Assembly (NCBI GenBank): GCA_022652735.1
Contig: JALCRP010000004.1
Coordinates: forward strand, 62,001 to 126,000
Direction of reading: 5' to 3'
Source of the DNA: Faecalibacterium sp.
GTDB taxonomy: Bacteria; Bacillota; Clostridia; Oscillospirales; Ruminococcaceae
Length of the DNA: 64,000 nucleotides
A program made the translations under genes and the position numbers. The notes beneath the pieces are model-generated. The model was not told the DNA's origin and made no database searches. It worked only from the letters and a program-made list of their open reading frames with translations. Below, piece after piece: positions 34,783-43,418 of the stretch (the stretch's first letter is position 1; every line of letters begins with the position of its first letter).

Positions 34783-37045
34783 AGTGTTTATAAAAGTTAA
34801 TCAGGCAGCCGTCGGCCAAAATCCGGCGCTCATCGGCCGTCAGCGGGGCAATTTTCAGCATAAAAGCTTTTGGCGCCGGGCCAAGCACATAGGCCGGGAT
34901 CTTGCTTAAATCGCCCTCGATCGCCTGTACCGCGTTCGGCACCAAAATATAATCTCCGAGGCCAAACGGGGTCGGCCCTTCAAGCTGGAACGGCAGCATA
35001 CCCCAGTTAATCAGGTTCGAGCGGTAACGCTTTGTGGCATACTCAACGGCAATATTTGCGCCCGCGCCCAGCACACGCTGGCAGCTGGCAGCCTGCTCAC
35101 GCGCCGAGCCGTCGCCCGGCTTCACCGCGTAAAGCGTTGAGGCAATTTGCAGATCGTCCCAGCCAAGGGCCTCACAGCCCGGCACCCGGCGCACCAACGC
35201 CAGCAGCGTGGCATCCCCCTCGCCTTTGCGGCGGGCGGCTTCTTCCTCGCGCACAGCTTTGGCGCGGCCGACATACGCGGGGTCTTTCCGGCTCAAAGTG
35301 AACTCGGCCAGCCCCAGCGGGTTCGAGCGGTAGCTGCTTGTCTCGCCGGAGGGAATCAGTTCATCCGTCGTCGTAACAGGGTCGGTGATATACGCGGCAA
35401 CCTTCAAAAGCAGATTTGCCCCAAGCGGCGGCTGCTCGGGCCAATCCTTGATGTTCGGCCCAAATTTCAGCAGCTCATCATAATGGCCCTTGCCATAGCC
35501 CTGATAGACGCGCGTGGCATAGCTCGAATCGTCAAATTCGTAAGCAGGCACGGTATCGTCGTAATCCACATCGGTGGCCGGCGTAAGCAGGCCGCCGTTT
35601 GCCGTGGTAGCCGCGATGCTGCGCGCATCCATGAGCGCCACCGTCGAAAGCTGGCCCTGGCCGGGCTTCGAGCCTTCGCGGCTGGGGAAGTTACGCGTGG
35701 TATGCCGGATGGAAAGCGCGCCGTTGGCCGGCACATCACCCGCGCCGAAGCATGGCCCGCAAAATGCGGTACGGATCGTGGCGCCGCAGGCCATCAGCTC
35801 CCGCAGGGCACCGGCTTTGTCCAGCGCCATCATGACGGGCTGGCTTGCCGGGTAAACGCTCAGCGCATAATCGCCGCAGCCGCCTGTGTGGCCTTTCAGG
35901 ATGGCGGCAGCCTCCATTACGTTTTCGTACAGGCCGCCCGCGCAGCCCGCAATCACGCCCTGGTCGACGCGCAGCCGTCCGTTTTCCAGCTTGCCGACAA
36001 GGTCAAGGGCAAGATCGTCACGTCCCACAAGCTTTTTGATGTTTTCTTCGCAGCCGTGTAGGATGTCCTCTGCGTTGGCGTTCAATTCCTCGATCGTAAA
36101 GGCGTTCGAGGGATGCATCGGCAGCGCAATCATCGGCCGCACTGCCGAAAGATCGAGCGTGACGAGGCCATCATAATAGGCAAGCTCGTCCGGCGCAAGG
36201 GGCTTATAATCTGCCTTGCGGCCGTGCGCGGCCAGATAGTTCTCTGTCGTCTCGTCGGTGCACCAGATGCTTGAAAGGCAGGTAGTTTCCGTCGTCATAA
36301 CATCTACGCCGTTGCGGAAATCCTGGCTCAAGGCACGGATGCCGGGGCCGACAAACTCCATCACCTTGTTTTTGACGTATCCGCTGCCGAACAGCTTGCC
36401 CACCAGCGCGATCGCCACATCGTGCGGGCCAACGCCGTGCGCCGGCTTGCCGGTAAGATACACGGCGACAACGCCCGGGCGCGCCACATCATAAGTGCGG
36501 CCCAAAAGCTGCTTTGCCAGCTCGCCGCCGCCTTCGCCGATGGCCATCGTGCCCAGCGCGCCGTAGCGGGTGTGGCTGTCAGAGCCGAGGATCATTTTGC
36601 CGCAGCCGGCAAAGCGCTCGCGCATATACTGGTGGATAACCGCCAGATGCGGCGGCACAAAAATGCCGCCGTACTTCTGCGCCGCGGAAAGGCCAAAGCG
36701 GTGGTCGTCCTCGTTGATTGTGCCGCCGACGGCGCACAGGCTGTTGTGGCAGTTCGTCAAAACATACGGCAGCGGAAACTTTTCCAGCCCCGAAGCGCGC
36801 GCCGTCTGGATGATGCCGACAAAAGTGATGTCGTGGCTCGCCATCGCGTCAAACTTGATCTTGAGATGATCCGTGTCGCCGCTTATGTTATGCGCCTGCA
36901 AGATTTTCCATGCCATTGTGCCGGCTTTCGCATTGTTTTGCCGTGCGGCGTCAAAGCCCAAGGCCTGCAAAGCGGCGGTTTCCCTGCCGTCTGCTGCGAT
37001 CCATTGGCCGCGGGCATAATAGGCTCCTGTCTGATAGCATTCCAT
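34781..37045 (-). CDS. Aconitase-superfamily hydratase
   Basis: 754 residues. It has aconitase signatures: [40 protein letters not shown], a Cys in [13 protein letters not shown] and [10 protein letters not shown], together the likely three [4Fe-4S] cysteines. A C-terminal swivel domain has [17 protein letters not shown]. Sequence blocks differ from AcnA, AcnB and LeuCD, so I call it a hydratase rather than citrate aconitase. This long type is widespread in Clostridia, and its substrate could be citrate/isocitrate or a related tricarboxylate. No other TCA-cycle gene is nearby. A TATACT -10 lies about 70 bases upstream. Confidence 0.82.
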   Translation of the reverse strand: MECYQTGAYYARGQWIAADGRETAALQALGFDAARQNNAKAGTMAWKILQAHNISGDTDHLKIKFDAMASHDITFVGIIQTARASGLEKFPLPYVLTNCHNSLCAVGGTINEDDHRFGLSAAQKYGGIFVPPHLAVIHQYMRERFAGCGKMILGSDSHTRYGALGTMAIGEGGGELAKQLLGRTYDVARPGVVAVYLTGKPAHGVGPHDVAIALVGKLFGSGYVKNKVMEFVGPGIRALSQDFRNGVDVMTTETTCLSSIWCTDETTENYLAAHGRKADYKPLAPDELAYYDGLVTLDLSAVRPMIALPMHPSNAFTIEELNANAEDILHGCEENIKKLVGRDDLALDLVGKLENGRLRVDQGVIAGCAGGLYENVMEAAAILKGHTGGCGDYALSVYPASQPVMMALDKAGALRELMACGATIRTAFCGPCFGAGDVPANGALSIRHTTRNFPSREGSKPGQGQLSTVALMDARSIAATTANGGLLTPATDVDYDDTVPAYEFDDSSYATRVYQGYGKGHYDELLKFGPNIKDWPEQPPLGANLLLKVAAYITDPVTTTDELIPSGETSSYRSNPLGLAEFTLSRKDPAYVGRAKAVREEEAARRKGEGDATLLALVRRVPGCEALGWDDLQIASTLYAVKPGDGSAREQAASCQRVLGAGANIAVEYATKRYRSNLINWGMLPFQLEGPTPFGLGDYILVPNAVQAIEGDLSKIPAYVLGPAPKAFMLKIAPLTADERRILADGCLINFYKH

Positions 37046-37144
37046 ACTTTTCCCCCATCTTTCCGGCGCACCGGCTGTGGTGCCCCTGCAAGGCTGTTCC
37101 GTAATTATTTTAGTATATCATTTTCCTGCCGAAACGAAAAGCAT

Positions 37145-37516
37145 TCAGGGCTTTGCTTTTTCGGCGTTTTCGGCGTCCGGCGCCGGATGCCACGGCTCGC
37201 AATCCAAGATGCCGGGGCGGGTTTTCCAGTTTTCTTCCTCGGCGGCAAACGTCTCGGCCAGCCACTGCGCGGCCTGTGCCCGCCCTTCGTCCGAAAGCGG
37301 AAAATCTTTGTGCCGCAGCAGCGCCGGGTCGGTTTTTTCCTCGGCCCAAGGGTCGGGCCAAATCACGCCGAACAGCGTCGGCTCCTCTTTTTCCGTGCCG
37401 TCCGGCTGCGGCGCGGCCTTTTTGCCGGGCTTAAAATGATAGCGCATGCCAAAATGTGCGCCGCTGTATTCATTGCCGCACTGAAAATAGTGCAGCAGCG
37501 GGATACCTGTCAGCAT
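37145..37516 (-). CDS. Uncharacterised small protein
   Basis: 123 residues, not recognised. It begins MLTGIPLLHYFQCGNEYSGA, is rich in Trp, Pro and Glu, and has a disordered acidic end. There is no signal peptide or membrane segment. It looks like a lineage-specific cytoplasmic protein. An extended -10 (TGT TATACT) lies 35 bases upstream. The RBS is AAAGAGAGG. It is 99 bases upstream of the hydratase gene and could be transcribed with it. Confidence 0.6.
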   Translation of the reverse strand: MLTGIPLLHYFQCGNEYSGAHFGMRYHFKPGKKAAPQPDGTEKEEPTLFGVIWPDPWAEEKTDPALLRHKDFPLSDEGRAQAAQWLAETFAAEEENWKTRPGILDCEPWHPAPDAENAEKAKP

Positions 37517-37591
37517 AACGATTCCTCTCTTTGTCCAAAATCAAAATATAGTATAACACAAACTCTGCCCCCTTTGTGCGGCAAAAAGCGA

Positions 37592-37620
37592 TTGACATTT
37601 TCGCTTTGTGCGGCTAAAAT
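37592..37620 (+). promoter_or_regulatory. Promoter for tRNA-Gly
   Basis: TTGACA (37592-37597), 17 bases, TAAAAT (37615-37620), placing the start about nine bases before the tRNA. Confidence 0.8.
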
Positions 37621-37635
37621 AGAAATGCAGCATTT

Positions 37636-37711
37636 GCGGGGATAGCTCATCCGGTAGAGCGACTGCTTCCCAAGCAGTAGGCGGCGGGTTCGAGTCCCGT
37701 TTCCCGCTCCA
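37636..37711 (+). tRNA. tRNA-Gly, anticodon CCC
   Basis: 76 nt with encoded CCA. The acceptor arm is GCGGGGA/TTCCCGC (one G-T). The anticodon stem ACTGC/GCAGT encloses TTCCCAA, so the anticodon is CCC (reads GGG). The T arm shows GGGTTCGAGTCCC. U73 is normal for bacterial tRNA-Gly. The dnaD gene begins 71 bases later and may be read from the same promoter. Confidence 0.96.
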
Positions 37712-37781
37712 TATAACAGGCCTTGTATCGTGGCTTTGGTCCGATGCAGGGCCTTTCTTTTCAGCTAAAGGAGGTAAGGCG

Positions 37782-38693
37782 ATGGATTTTCGGGTAAAGG
37801 CCCAGCCCGGTGAAACAGTCGCCGTGCCGCAGCTTGTATTTTCCCGTCTGGCCGATACTGATGAAATCAGCGTCCGTGTGGCGCTGTATGTCCTCGCTAC
37901 CGGCGTAACCGATCCGCAAAAGATCGCGGACGATTTGAAGCTGCGCAGCCCGCGCACTGCGCAAAGCGCATTGTTGTGGTGGGCGGGCGCCGGCCTGCTG
38001 GAACAGGTGGAAAGCCAGCCTCTCCCGGTGCAGGCCGCCCCTGCCATGTCTTGGCAGCAGATCGCGGGCGCTTCCCGCACCGACCCGATGATTGCCAATC
38101 TGATCGAGTGCGCGCAGAAAGCCTTTGGGCGTACTTTGGGCCGCAGCGAAATGCAAAAGCTCGTCGGGTTCTATTTGCAGGACGGCTGTGACCCTGAGAT
38201 GATGATGCTTTGCATCACCTATCTCGCCGGTAATGGCAAAGCGACGATCGGCGCGCTTTCGCATACCTTGCAGGCATGGCGCGCCGAGGGCGTAGAAAAC
38301 GGCGAGACGGCAGATGCATATCTGCGCCTTTTGGCACAGCGCAAAGTGCATGAGGCCTTTGTATGCAGCCTGCTGAAGCTGCCGCCCGATGCGCTTACGC
38401 TCGGCGAGCGTAAAGCGATTGCTCGCTGGTACGAGGCTTACGGCTATGGCGACGATATGCTTACCGAGGCCGCGCTGCAGGCCGGCGCCAACAATCAGGA
38501 TGTCTGGTATCTCAACGGCATCCTGCGCCGCTGGAACGCCAAAGGCCTGCAAAGCATCGCCGAGGTACGCGGCGGCGGCGCAGCGGCAAGCCCCGAAAGC
38601 CGCAATCTCCGCGTCGACCGTCAGGCCCCGAGCGGCAACGATTTTCTCAAAACCAGCGCGGAGCGCCCGCTCCGCCTGAAGCGAAAGGATTGA
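37782..38693 (+). CDS. dnaD: DnaD-domain replication initiation protein
   Basis: 303 residues. The N-terminal winged-helix region (1-80) and two DnaB_2/DnaD-type helical repeats follow: around 110-165 (FGRTLGRSEMQKLVGFYL) and 210-265 (LGERKAIARWYEAYGYGDDM, ending in the YLNGILRRWNAKG motif). DnaD/DnaB proteins remodel DNA and load helicase at oriC or restart sites in low-GC Gram-positives. The helicase-loader gene follows 6 bases later. AAGGAGG precedes the ATG. Confidence 0.9.
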   Translation: MDFRVKAQPGETVAVPQLVFSRLADTDEISVRVALYVLATGVTDPQKIADDLKLRSPRTAQSALLWWAGAGLLEQVESQPLPVQAAPAMSWQQIAGASRTDPMIANLIECAQKAFGRTLGRSEMQKLVGFYLQDGCDPEMMMLCITYLAGNGKATIGALSHTLQAWRAEGVENGETADAYLRLLAQRKVHEAFVCSLLKLPPDALTLGERKAIARWYEAYGYGDDMLTEAALQAGANNQDVWYLNGILRRWNAKGLQSIAEVRGGGAAASPESRNLRVDRQAPSGNDFLKTSAERPLRLKRKD

Positions 38694-38699
38694 GCCATC

Positions 38700-39680
38700 A
38701 TGCTGACCAAGCAAGAACTTTATCAGGCGGCGATGCGTACCGTCTGCGCCCGGCGGCAAACGGCCAAAGCCGATGCGCGGGATATGCATGCCACAGTTCT
38801 GGCGGCTGTGCCGGGCCTTGCCGAGGCGGAAAACGCATTTCGTCAGTGTGGGATTCAGGCCACGATGGCTGCTGCTTCCGGCGGCGATACCGCCGCGGCG
38901 CTGGCAAAATTGCAGGCCGCCAAAGAAAAATGTGATACCCTGCTGCAAAAAAGCGGCCGCCCGGCCGATTGTCTTGCGCCAAAATACACCTGCCCGAAAT
39001 GTCAGGATACCGGCATGGTGGACGGCCGCACCTGTACCTGTGTGCAGGCGCTGATGCGCAGAATGCGCCGTGAGGAGATCGAAAAAGCATCTTCACTTTT
39101 TGTTTCTCGTTTTGATACGATGGAGCTGCGCTATTACCCGGAGCAGCGCGACCCGGCCACCGGCTGGAATATCCGCCACCACATGGAAGGTGTGCTGGAA
39201 TATCTGCGCGCCTACGCCGAAGCGTTTGACCGCGACAGCGCAAACCTGCTGTTAATCGGCAACGCGGGCCTTGGCAAAACGCATGCGGCGCTGGCCATTG
39301 CGGGCGTTGTGCTGGAAAAAGGCTATGATGTGATCTATATGAGCAGCCCGGAGCTTTTTTCGCAGCTGGAGGCCGCACATTTTGACAATACCCGTTCCGG
39401 CGACGAACGCGCACTGCTGACAGCTGCCTCGGAGGCCGATCTGCTGATTCTCGACGATCTCGGCACCGAGATGGTTTCCACCTATATGCTCAGCGTTTTT
39501 TATACGCTCCTCAACGACCGTATGGCCGCCCGCCGCCCCACAATCTTTACCAGTAACATTACCGACGGCACCTTGTTTGAGCGCCGCTATACCGAAAAAA
39601 TCGCCAGCCGCCTTGCCGGCAGCTGCGAGCGCTGCATTTTTGTGGGCACCGATATTCGCCAAAGCAAAGCCGCGGAATAA
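38700..39680 (+). CDS. dnaI: DnaC/DnaI-type helicase loader (AAA+ ATPase)
   Basis: 326 residues. A Cys-rich zinc module CPKCQDTGMVDGRTCTC (about residues 99-115) precedes the AAA+ core with Walker A GNAGLGKTHAALA (about 187) and Walker B LLILDDLGTEM. It ends with arginine-finger region GSCERCIFVG. DnaI loads the replicative helicase onto DNA. Pairing with a DnaD protein fits a primosome module. The symbol is by function; bacteriophage DnaC homologues look similar, but the housekeeping context argues against a phage origin. Confidence 0.9.
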   Translation: MLTKQELYQAAMRTVCARRQTAKADARDMHATVLAAVPGLAEAENAFRQCGIQATMAAASGGDTAAALAKLQAAKEKCDTLLQKSGRPADCLAPKYTCPKCQDTGMVDGRTCTCVQALMRRMRREEIEKASSLFVSRFDTMELRYYPEQRDPATGWNIRHHMEGVLEYLRAYAEAFDRDSANLLLIGNAGLGKTHAALAIAGVVLEKGYDVIYMSSPELFSQLEAAHFDNTRSGDERALLTAASEADLLILDDLGTEMVSTYMLSVFYTLLNDRMAARRPTIFTSNITDGTLFERRYTEKIASRLAGSCERCIFVGTDIRQSKAAE

Positions 39681-39720
39681 TACCAAAGCTTAGCCGTTGG
39701 GGCCGTAAATCATAATCAGC

Positions 39721-39770
39721 AAAAAGGACATTTCCCGCAGGGCCGCTCGCCCGGTGAGAAATGCCCTTTT
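39721..39770. terminator. Terminator after dnaI (probably bidirectional)
   Basis: AAAAGGACATTTC / GAAATGCCCTTTT with one mismatch and an inner GGGC/GCCC hairpin. T-rich tails on both strands (CTTTTTTC rightward, TTTTTGC leftward). Confidence 0.8.
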
Positions 39771-39776
39771 CTTTTT

Positions 39777-41213
39777 TCAGCACGGCCAAAAGCACAGCAC
39801 CGTAAAGCTGGCCGCCGCAAACCACACAAATTTTTGAATCGCGCGGTTGGGCTTCAGCAGCGTCACAATCGCGAGGATACTGCCCGCGGCAAACACGATC
39901 ACGGCCCAGCTGGAAAGCAGGCGACGAGGTGTAAAGCTGAAGTACTTTATATAGAGGAATATCTTAGAAAAGGCCGTAGCGGAAAACAAAAGGCTTGCCC
40001 CCATCAGCGCAAGGCACAGCCCGCGCACGGCCTTTGCAGCCCGCACCGGCACAGCGCTCAAACGCGCACATACAGTCAGCAGCCCAAAGTTCATCACAAG
40101 AATCCAGCACAGCTGATAGAAGCCCTGCCGCGCATATTCCGCCACTGTAAAGCCCTCCGGCAGCTTACCGGCAAATGCGCCGAACAGATACCCCGCCTGT
40201 ACAATGAAAAACAGAAGATACAAAATGCAGAACGCCGTCAGAATCAAGGTATCGGCCGTTTTCGGGATACAGCGCATCTGCTCGCCCTGCCGGCGCAGTG
40301 CCTGCCCCGCGGCATTGCCCTTTTCCCGGCGGGCGCAGCCGCCGATCAGGCCGTAAAGGTATGCCCCGACGGGCAGCGAAAACGCAAAAATCGCCAGCTC
40401 GTTTTCTATCCGCGTCGAAAATCGCCAATCCAGCCGAAATCCTTCCAGCAGCGCGGCAAAGCCGCTGTCAGCCTGCATCAGCAAATTCACCGCGCAGAAA
40501 AAGAACGGAACCGCCACCGCAAGGCACAGCAGCGTGGCCCACAGCGTCTTGGTGTTTACCGCGCGCCGCCGTGTGAACAGCAGCCGAAGCCCGCGCGCTA
40601 GGGTGCGAATACGCAAAAAGAAGTTCGCAAACGGCATAATCACGATCGCATACAGCGCATCCAGCGCAAAAAACGGCCCCGTCGCATTTTCCGTAAGGCA
40701 GCCGCTGCGGCAAAGCACCCAGTAGGCGGCAAAGCCGTGCCAGAATATGCCGCACCAAAGGCCGGCCGCATCGCCCAGAAAAAGCGAGATTGCCACCGAG
40801 AGCGCTACCGTGCAGGCCGCCCAAAAAGCGGATTCCCGCAGCACGGCAGACGAAGCCTTTGGCCCGCCGCTGCGCGCCCGCAGGCAAAAAACCGTTTCGC
40901 CCCACGCCAAAAACAACAGCGTAAAAATCAGCGGGCGCCATTGCATGAGCCAAGACCCCCGCAGCCCGAGAAGAAACTCGTCAAACGGAATCCCGACGTA
41001 GAGCCGTGCCACCACATAGCTTGCCAAGACGCTGCCCGCCTGTGCCCAGCCCGAAAGCCACGGGTTCAGCGGCTGCGGCGGCTGTGCGGGCGCGGCTGTG
41101 TACATGGGCGCGCCGCTTGGCTGTGCAGCCTGCGTGTTTGGCAAGGCATTCAGCGGAGTATTTTGTGTTGCCTGAGCGGGCGTACTGCCCTGTTGTCTTT
41201 CATTTTCCTGCAT
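39777..41213 (-). CDS. Multi-pass membrane protein, DUF4153/DUF4173-like
   Basis: 478 residues from the ATG at 41213 (AAAGGAG upstream, inside the overlapping regulator gene). A Pro/Gln/Ala-rich cytoplasmic N-terminus of about 50 residues is followed by about twelve hydrophobic segments. VAEYARQGFYQLCWILVMN in the C-terminal half is the recognisable DUF4153/DUF4173 signature. Function unknown. The start lies 14 bases inside the YozG-type gene, so expression is probably controlled with it. Confidence 0.72.
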   Translation of the reverse strand: MQENERQQGSTPAQATQNTPLNALPNTQAAQPSGAPMYTAAPAQPPQPLNPWLSGWAQAGSVLASYVVARLYVGIPFDEFLLGLRGSWLMQWRPLIFTLLFLAWGETVFCLRARSGGPKASSAVLRESAFWAACTVALSVAISLFLGDAAGLWCGIFWHGFAAYWVLCRSGCLTENATGPFFALDALYAIVIMPFANFFLRIRTLARGLRLLFTRRRAVNTKTLWATLLCLAVAVPFFFCAVNLLMQADSGFAALLEGFRLDWRFSTRIENELAIFAFSLPVGAYLYGLIGGCARREKGNAAGQALRRQGEQMRCIPKTADTLILTAFCILYLLFFIVQAGYLFGAFAGKLPEGFTVAEYARQGFYQLCWILVMNFGLLTVCARLSAVPVRAAKAVRGLCLALMGASLLFSATAFSKIFLYIKYFSFTPRRLLSSWAVIVFAAGSILAIVTLLKPNRAIQKFVWFAAASFTVLCFWPC

Positions 41214-41448
41214 GGCTGATCTCCTTTCCATGTTCCGGCCGATGTTCCGGCCGATATTCCAGCAGGTCGCCCGGCTGGCACTCCAAGACGCGGCAAAGCT
41301 CCTCTAATGTAGAAAAACGCACTGCCTTTGCTTTTTGATTTTTCAGGATAGATAAATTGGCGGGCGTGATTCCAATCTGTTCGGCCAGCTCACCGGCCCC
41401 CATTTTTCGTTTGGCCATCATCACATCCAGATTCACTACAATCGGCAT
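41200..41448 (-). CDS. YozG-type XRE-family regulator
   Basis: 82 residues from the ATG at 41448 (GAGGTG upstream). A single Cro/CI helix-turn-helix spans residues 8-65: LDVMMAKRKMGAGELAEQIG, ITPANLSILKNQKAKAVRFS, LEELCRVLECQPGDLLEY. Such small proteins are typically encoded next to DUF2975 membrane proteins, as here. The tail repeats YRPEHRPEH. It probably autoregulates the three-gene unit via the dyads at 41969-42022. Confidence 0.88.
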   Translation of the reverse strand: MPIVVNLDVMMAKRKMGAGELAEQIGITPANLSILKNQKAKAVRFSTLEELCRVLECQPGDLLEYRPEHRPEHGKEISHAGK

Positions 41449-41458
41449 GTTTTTCACC

Positions 41459-41920
41459 TCACACCGTATAATCCAGTTCATCCTTCATGCCAATGGCCCG
41501 GACAAACACATTTTTGACAACGCGCACGATCAGCGCCATAAAGGCCGCGGCCGCCGCCGGCAACACCATGCTGTACCAAATGGGCGCCACCAGCAGGCAG
41601 ATCACCGCCACACCCACACAGCACCAGCTGACTCGCCGCAGCAGCACCACGTTTTCGGCCGTAAACACGCGCTCTTGCTCGATATTATGCAGCAGCCGGT
41701 ACAGGCACACCAGCGCCCCGTACGCCGGCAGGCTGCAAAGGTACAGCGCCGCCAGCAGCGCCCACCGCCCCAGCGCCCCGTGGGAAACCGTGATGCTGCG
41801 ATAAATAAAATCGACCAGCCACCAGCCGCCCATATCCGCGGCGGCAACCAATACGCCAAACGCGATCGTCAGCCCGCGGGAGAGCTGTACGCTTTTCTTT
41901 TCCGTCCAGAATTTTTGCAT
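41459..41920 (-). CDS. DUF2975 membrane protein
   Basis: 153 residues with four predicted membrane helices and a short basic end. The start is the ATG at 41920 with GAGG upstream; an ATG at 41998 would sit inside the -35 element. The partner regulator gene begins 10 bases after its stop. DUF2975-XRE pairs are common in Firmicutes and their function is not established; the membrane protein might sense a signal for the regulator. Confidence 0.82.
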   Translation of the reverse strand: MQKFWTEKKSVQLSRGLTIAFGVLVAAADMGGWWLVDFIYRSITVSHGALGRWALLAALYLCSLPAYGALVCLYRLLHNIEQERVFTAENVVLLRRVSWCCVGVAVICLLVAPIWYSMVLPAAAAAFMALIVRVVKNVFVRAIGMKDELDYTV

Positions 41921-41968
41921 GTTCTGTTTCCTCGCCTTCCGGGCAGCGGCCGCCGCCCTTTCTGCAAA

Positions 41969-42022
41969 AAAGATAGCACGATCTTTATTGATTGTCAAGT
42001 ATTTTTTATCGTTATTCGATAA
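41969..42022 (-). promoter_or_regulatory. Promoter with two dyads for DUF2975-YozG unit
   Basis: Read leftward: TTGACA (41993-41998), 17 bases, TATCTT (41970-41975). One inverted repeat AAAGAT-N6-ATCTTT (41969-41986) covers the -10. A second, TTATCG-N5-CGATAA (42006-42022), sits just upstream of the -35. Both are candidate operator sites. Confidence 0.65.
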
Positions 42023-42034
42023 TTCTTTGCTGAG

Positions 42035-42065
42035 AAAAAATGCAGGCCGCTTTCAGCCTGCATTT
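42035..42065 (-). terminator. Intrinsic terminator after prfB
   Basis: Read leftward: AAATGCAGGC, loop of eight, GCCTGCATTT (10 bp perfect) then TTTTC. Confidence 0.88.
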
Positions 42066-42087
42066 GCATGGTACTTTTTTGTGCCGC

Positions 42088-42113
42088 CGGTTTGTACCGT
42101 CGGTTTGTACCGT
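42088..42113. repeat. 13-bp tandem duplication in the prfB 3' UTR
   Basis: CGGTTTGTACCGT occurs twice head to tail (42088-42100, 42101-42113), seven bases from the prfB stop. Probably a replication-slippage duplication. Confidence 0.85.
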
Positions 42114-42120
42114 CGGAAAA

Positions 42121-43242
42121 TCAGGTATCCAGCAGCTCCCCGCGGGAAGAAGCTTTGAGGTAGGCAAAAATAAACCCGTCCAGATCGCCGTCCATCACGG
42201 CGTCGACGTTGCCCGTCTCGTAGTTTGTGCGGTGATCTTTCACCATTGTGTAGGGCATAAACACATAGCTGCGGATCTGGTGCCCCCATGCGATCTCATT
42301 TTGTACGCCCTTGATGTCGTCGATCTTATCCAGATGCTGCTGCTTTGCAATCTGGTACAGCTTGGCTTCCAGCATCTGCATCGCGTAATCGCGGTTCTGA
42401 AACTGGCTGCGCTGCGTCTGGCAGTTGACAACGACGCCCGTCGGCTTATGGATCAGGCGCACAGCCGAAGATGTTTTGTTGATATGCTGGCCGCCGGCGC
42501 CCGAGGAGCGGTACACCTGCATCTCAATGTCCTCGGGGCGGATGTCCACGTGGATCGTGTTATCCAGCTCGGGCATCACTTCCAACGAAGCAAAGCTCGT
42601 CTGGCGGCGGGCATTCGCATCAAACGGGCTGATGCGAACCAAGCGGTGTACGCCGTTTTCGCTTTTCAGCAGGCCGTAGGCGTTTGTGCCCTTCACCATG
42701 ATCGAAGCGCTTTTAATGCCGGCTTCGTCGCCGTCCAGGTAATCCAGCGTTTCCACGGCCATGCCGTGCGCGTCGGCCCACTTATTATACATGCGCAGCA
42801 GCATCGAGGCCCAATCCTGCGCCTCGGTGCCGCCCGTGCCTGCGTGGAACGTCAAAATCGCATTGCTGTGATCGTATTCGCCGTTCAGCATCGTCACAAG
42901 CTGCAGCTCGTCGATGGCTTTGTTCACATCCTCGACGGCCTTTTGCCCTTCGGGGACAAGCGCGGGATCATTTTCCTCTTCCAGCATTTCCAGCATCGTC
43001 TGGGCATCCTCATACTGCTGGTGCAGCGAAGAAAAGCGGGTCAGCTTATTTTTCAAATCGCCGACTTCGTCGAATACTTTTTTGCTGGTGTCGGAGTCAT
43101 CATAAAAGCCCGGCTGGGACATTGTATGCTCCAGCTCCTGCAAACGTTTTTTGCTGGCTTCGATGGCAAGGGCCTCTTCCAAATCGTCTACGGCCGTTTT
43201 ATAGCCGCCCAACGTGGATTTCAGTTCGTCTATTGTGATCAT
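42121..43242 (-). CDS. prfB: Peptide chain release factor 2
   Basis: 373 residues from the ATG at 43242 (GGAGAGG upstream). Terminates translation at UGA and UAA. The anticodon-like motif SPF is in VRISPFDANARRQ and the catalytic GGQ in SSGAGGQHINKTSSAVR. Many bacteria have an in-frame UGA near codon 26 and a +1 frameshift for self-regulation. Here the N-terminal region EEALAIEASKKRLQELE is encoded without interruption, so that control is absent. It is not linked to secA, its frequent neighbour. Confidence 0.96.
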   Translation of the reverse strand: MITIDELKSTLGGYKTAVDDLEEALAIEASKKRLQELEHTMSQPGFYDDSDTSKKVFDEVGDLKNKLTRFSSLHQQYEDAQTMLEMLEEENDPALVPEGQKAVEDVNKAIDELQLVTMLNGEYDHSNAILTFHAGTGGTEAQDWASMLLRMYNKWADAHGMAVETLDYLDGDEAGIKSASIMVKGTNAYGLLKSENGVHRLVRISPFDANARRQTSFASLEVMPELDNTIHVDIRPEDIEMQVYRSSGAGGQHINKTSSAVRLIHKPTGVVVNCQTQRSQFQNRDYAMQMLEAKLYQIAKQQHLDKIDDIKGVQNEIAWGHQIRSYVFMPYTMVKDHRTNYETGNVDAVMDGDLDGFIFAYLKASSRGELLDT

Positions 43243-43355
43243 AAAACCTCTCCATGAAAGTACACAGATTATACACAGATACTTAATTAGTATACCGTTA
43301 TTTTTTGATAAAGTAAAGGCATGCTTGGGAAAAGGAGCGGTATCTTCAAATTTCG

Positions 43356-43383
43356 TTGCTTTTCCCGAAGGATGATGTATAAT
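43356..43383 (+). promoter_or_regulatory. Promoter for the RING-finger gene
   Basis: TTGCTT (43356-43361), 16 bases, TATAAT (43378-43383), with the start about 30 bases before the RBS GGAGGG. Confidence 0.6.
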
Positions 43384-43418
43384 AATGGATATATCGCTCA
43401 CGGTTATGGAGGGTTTCT

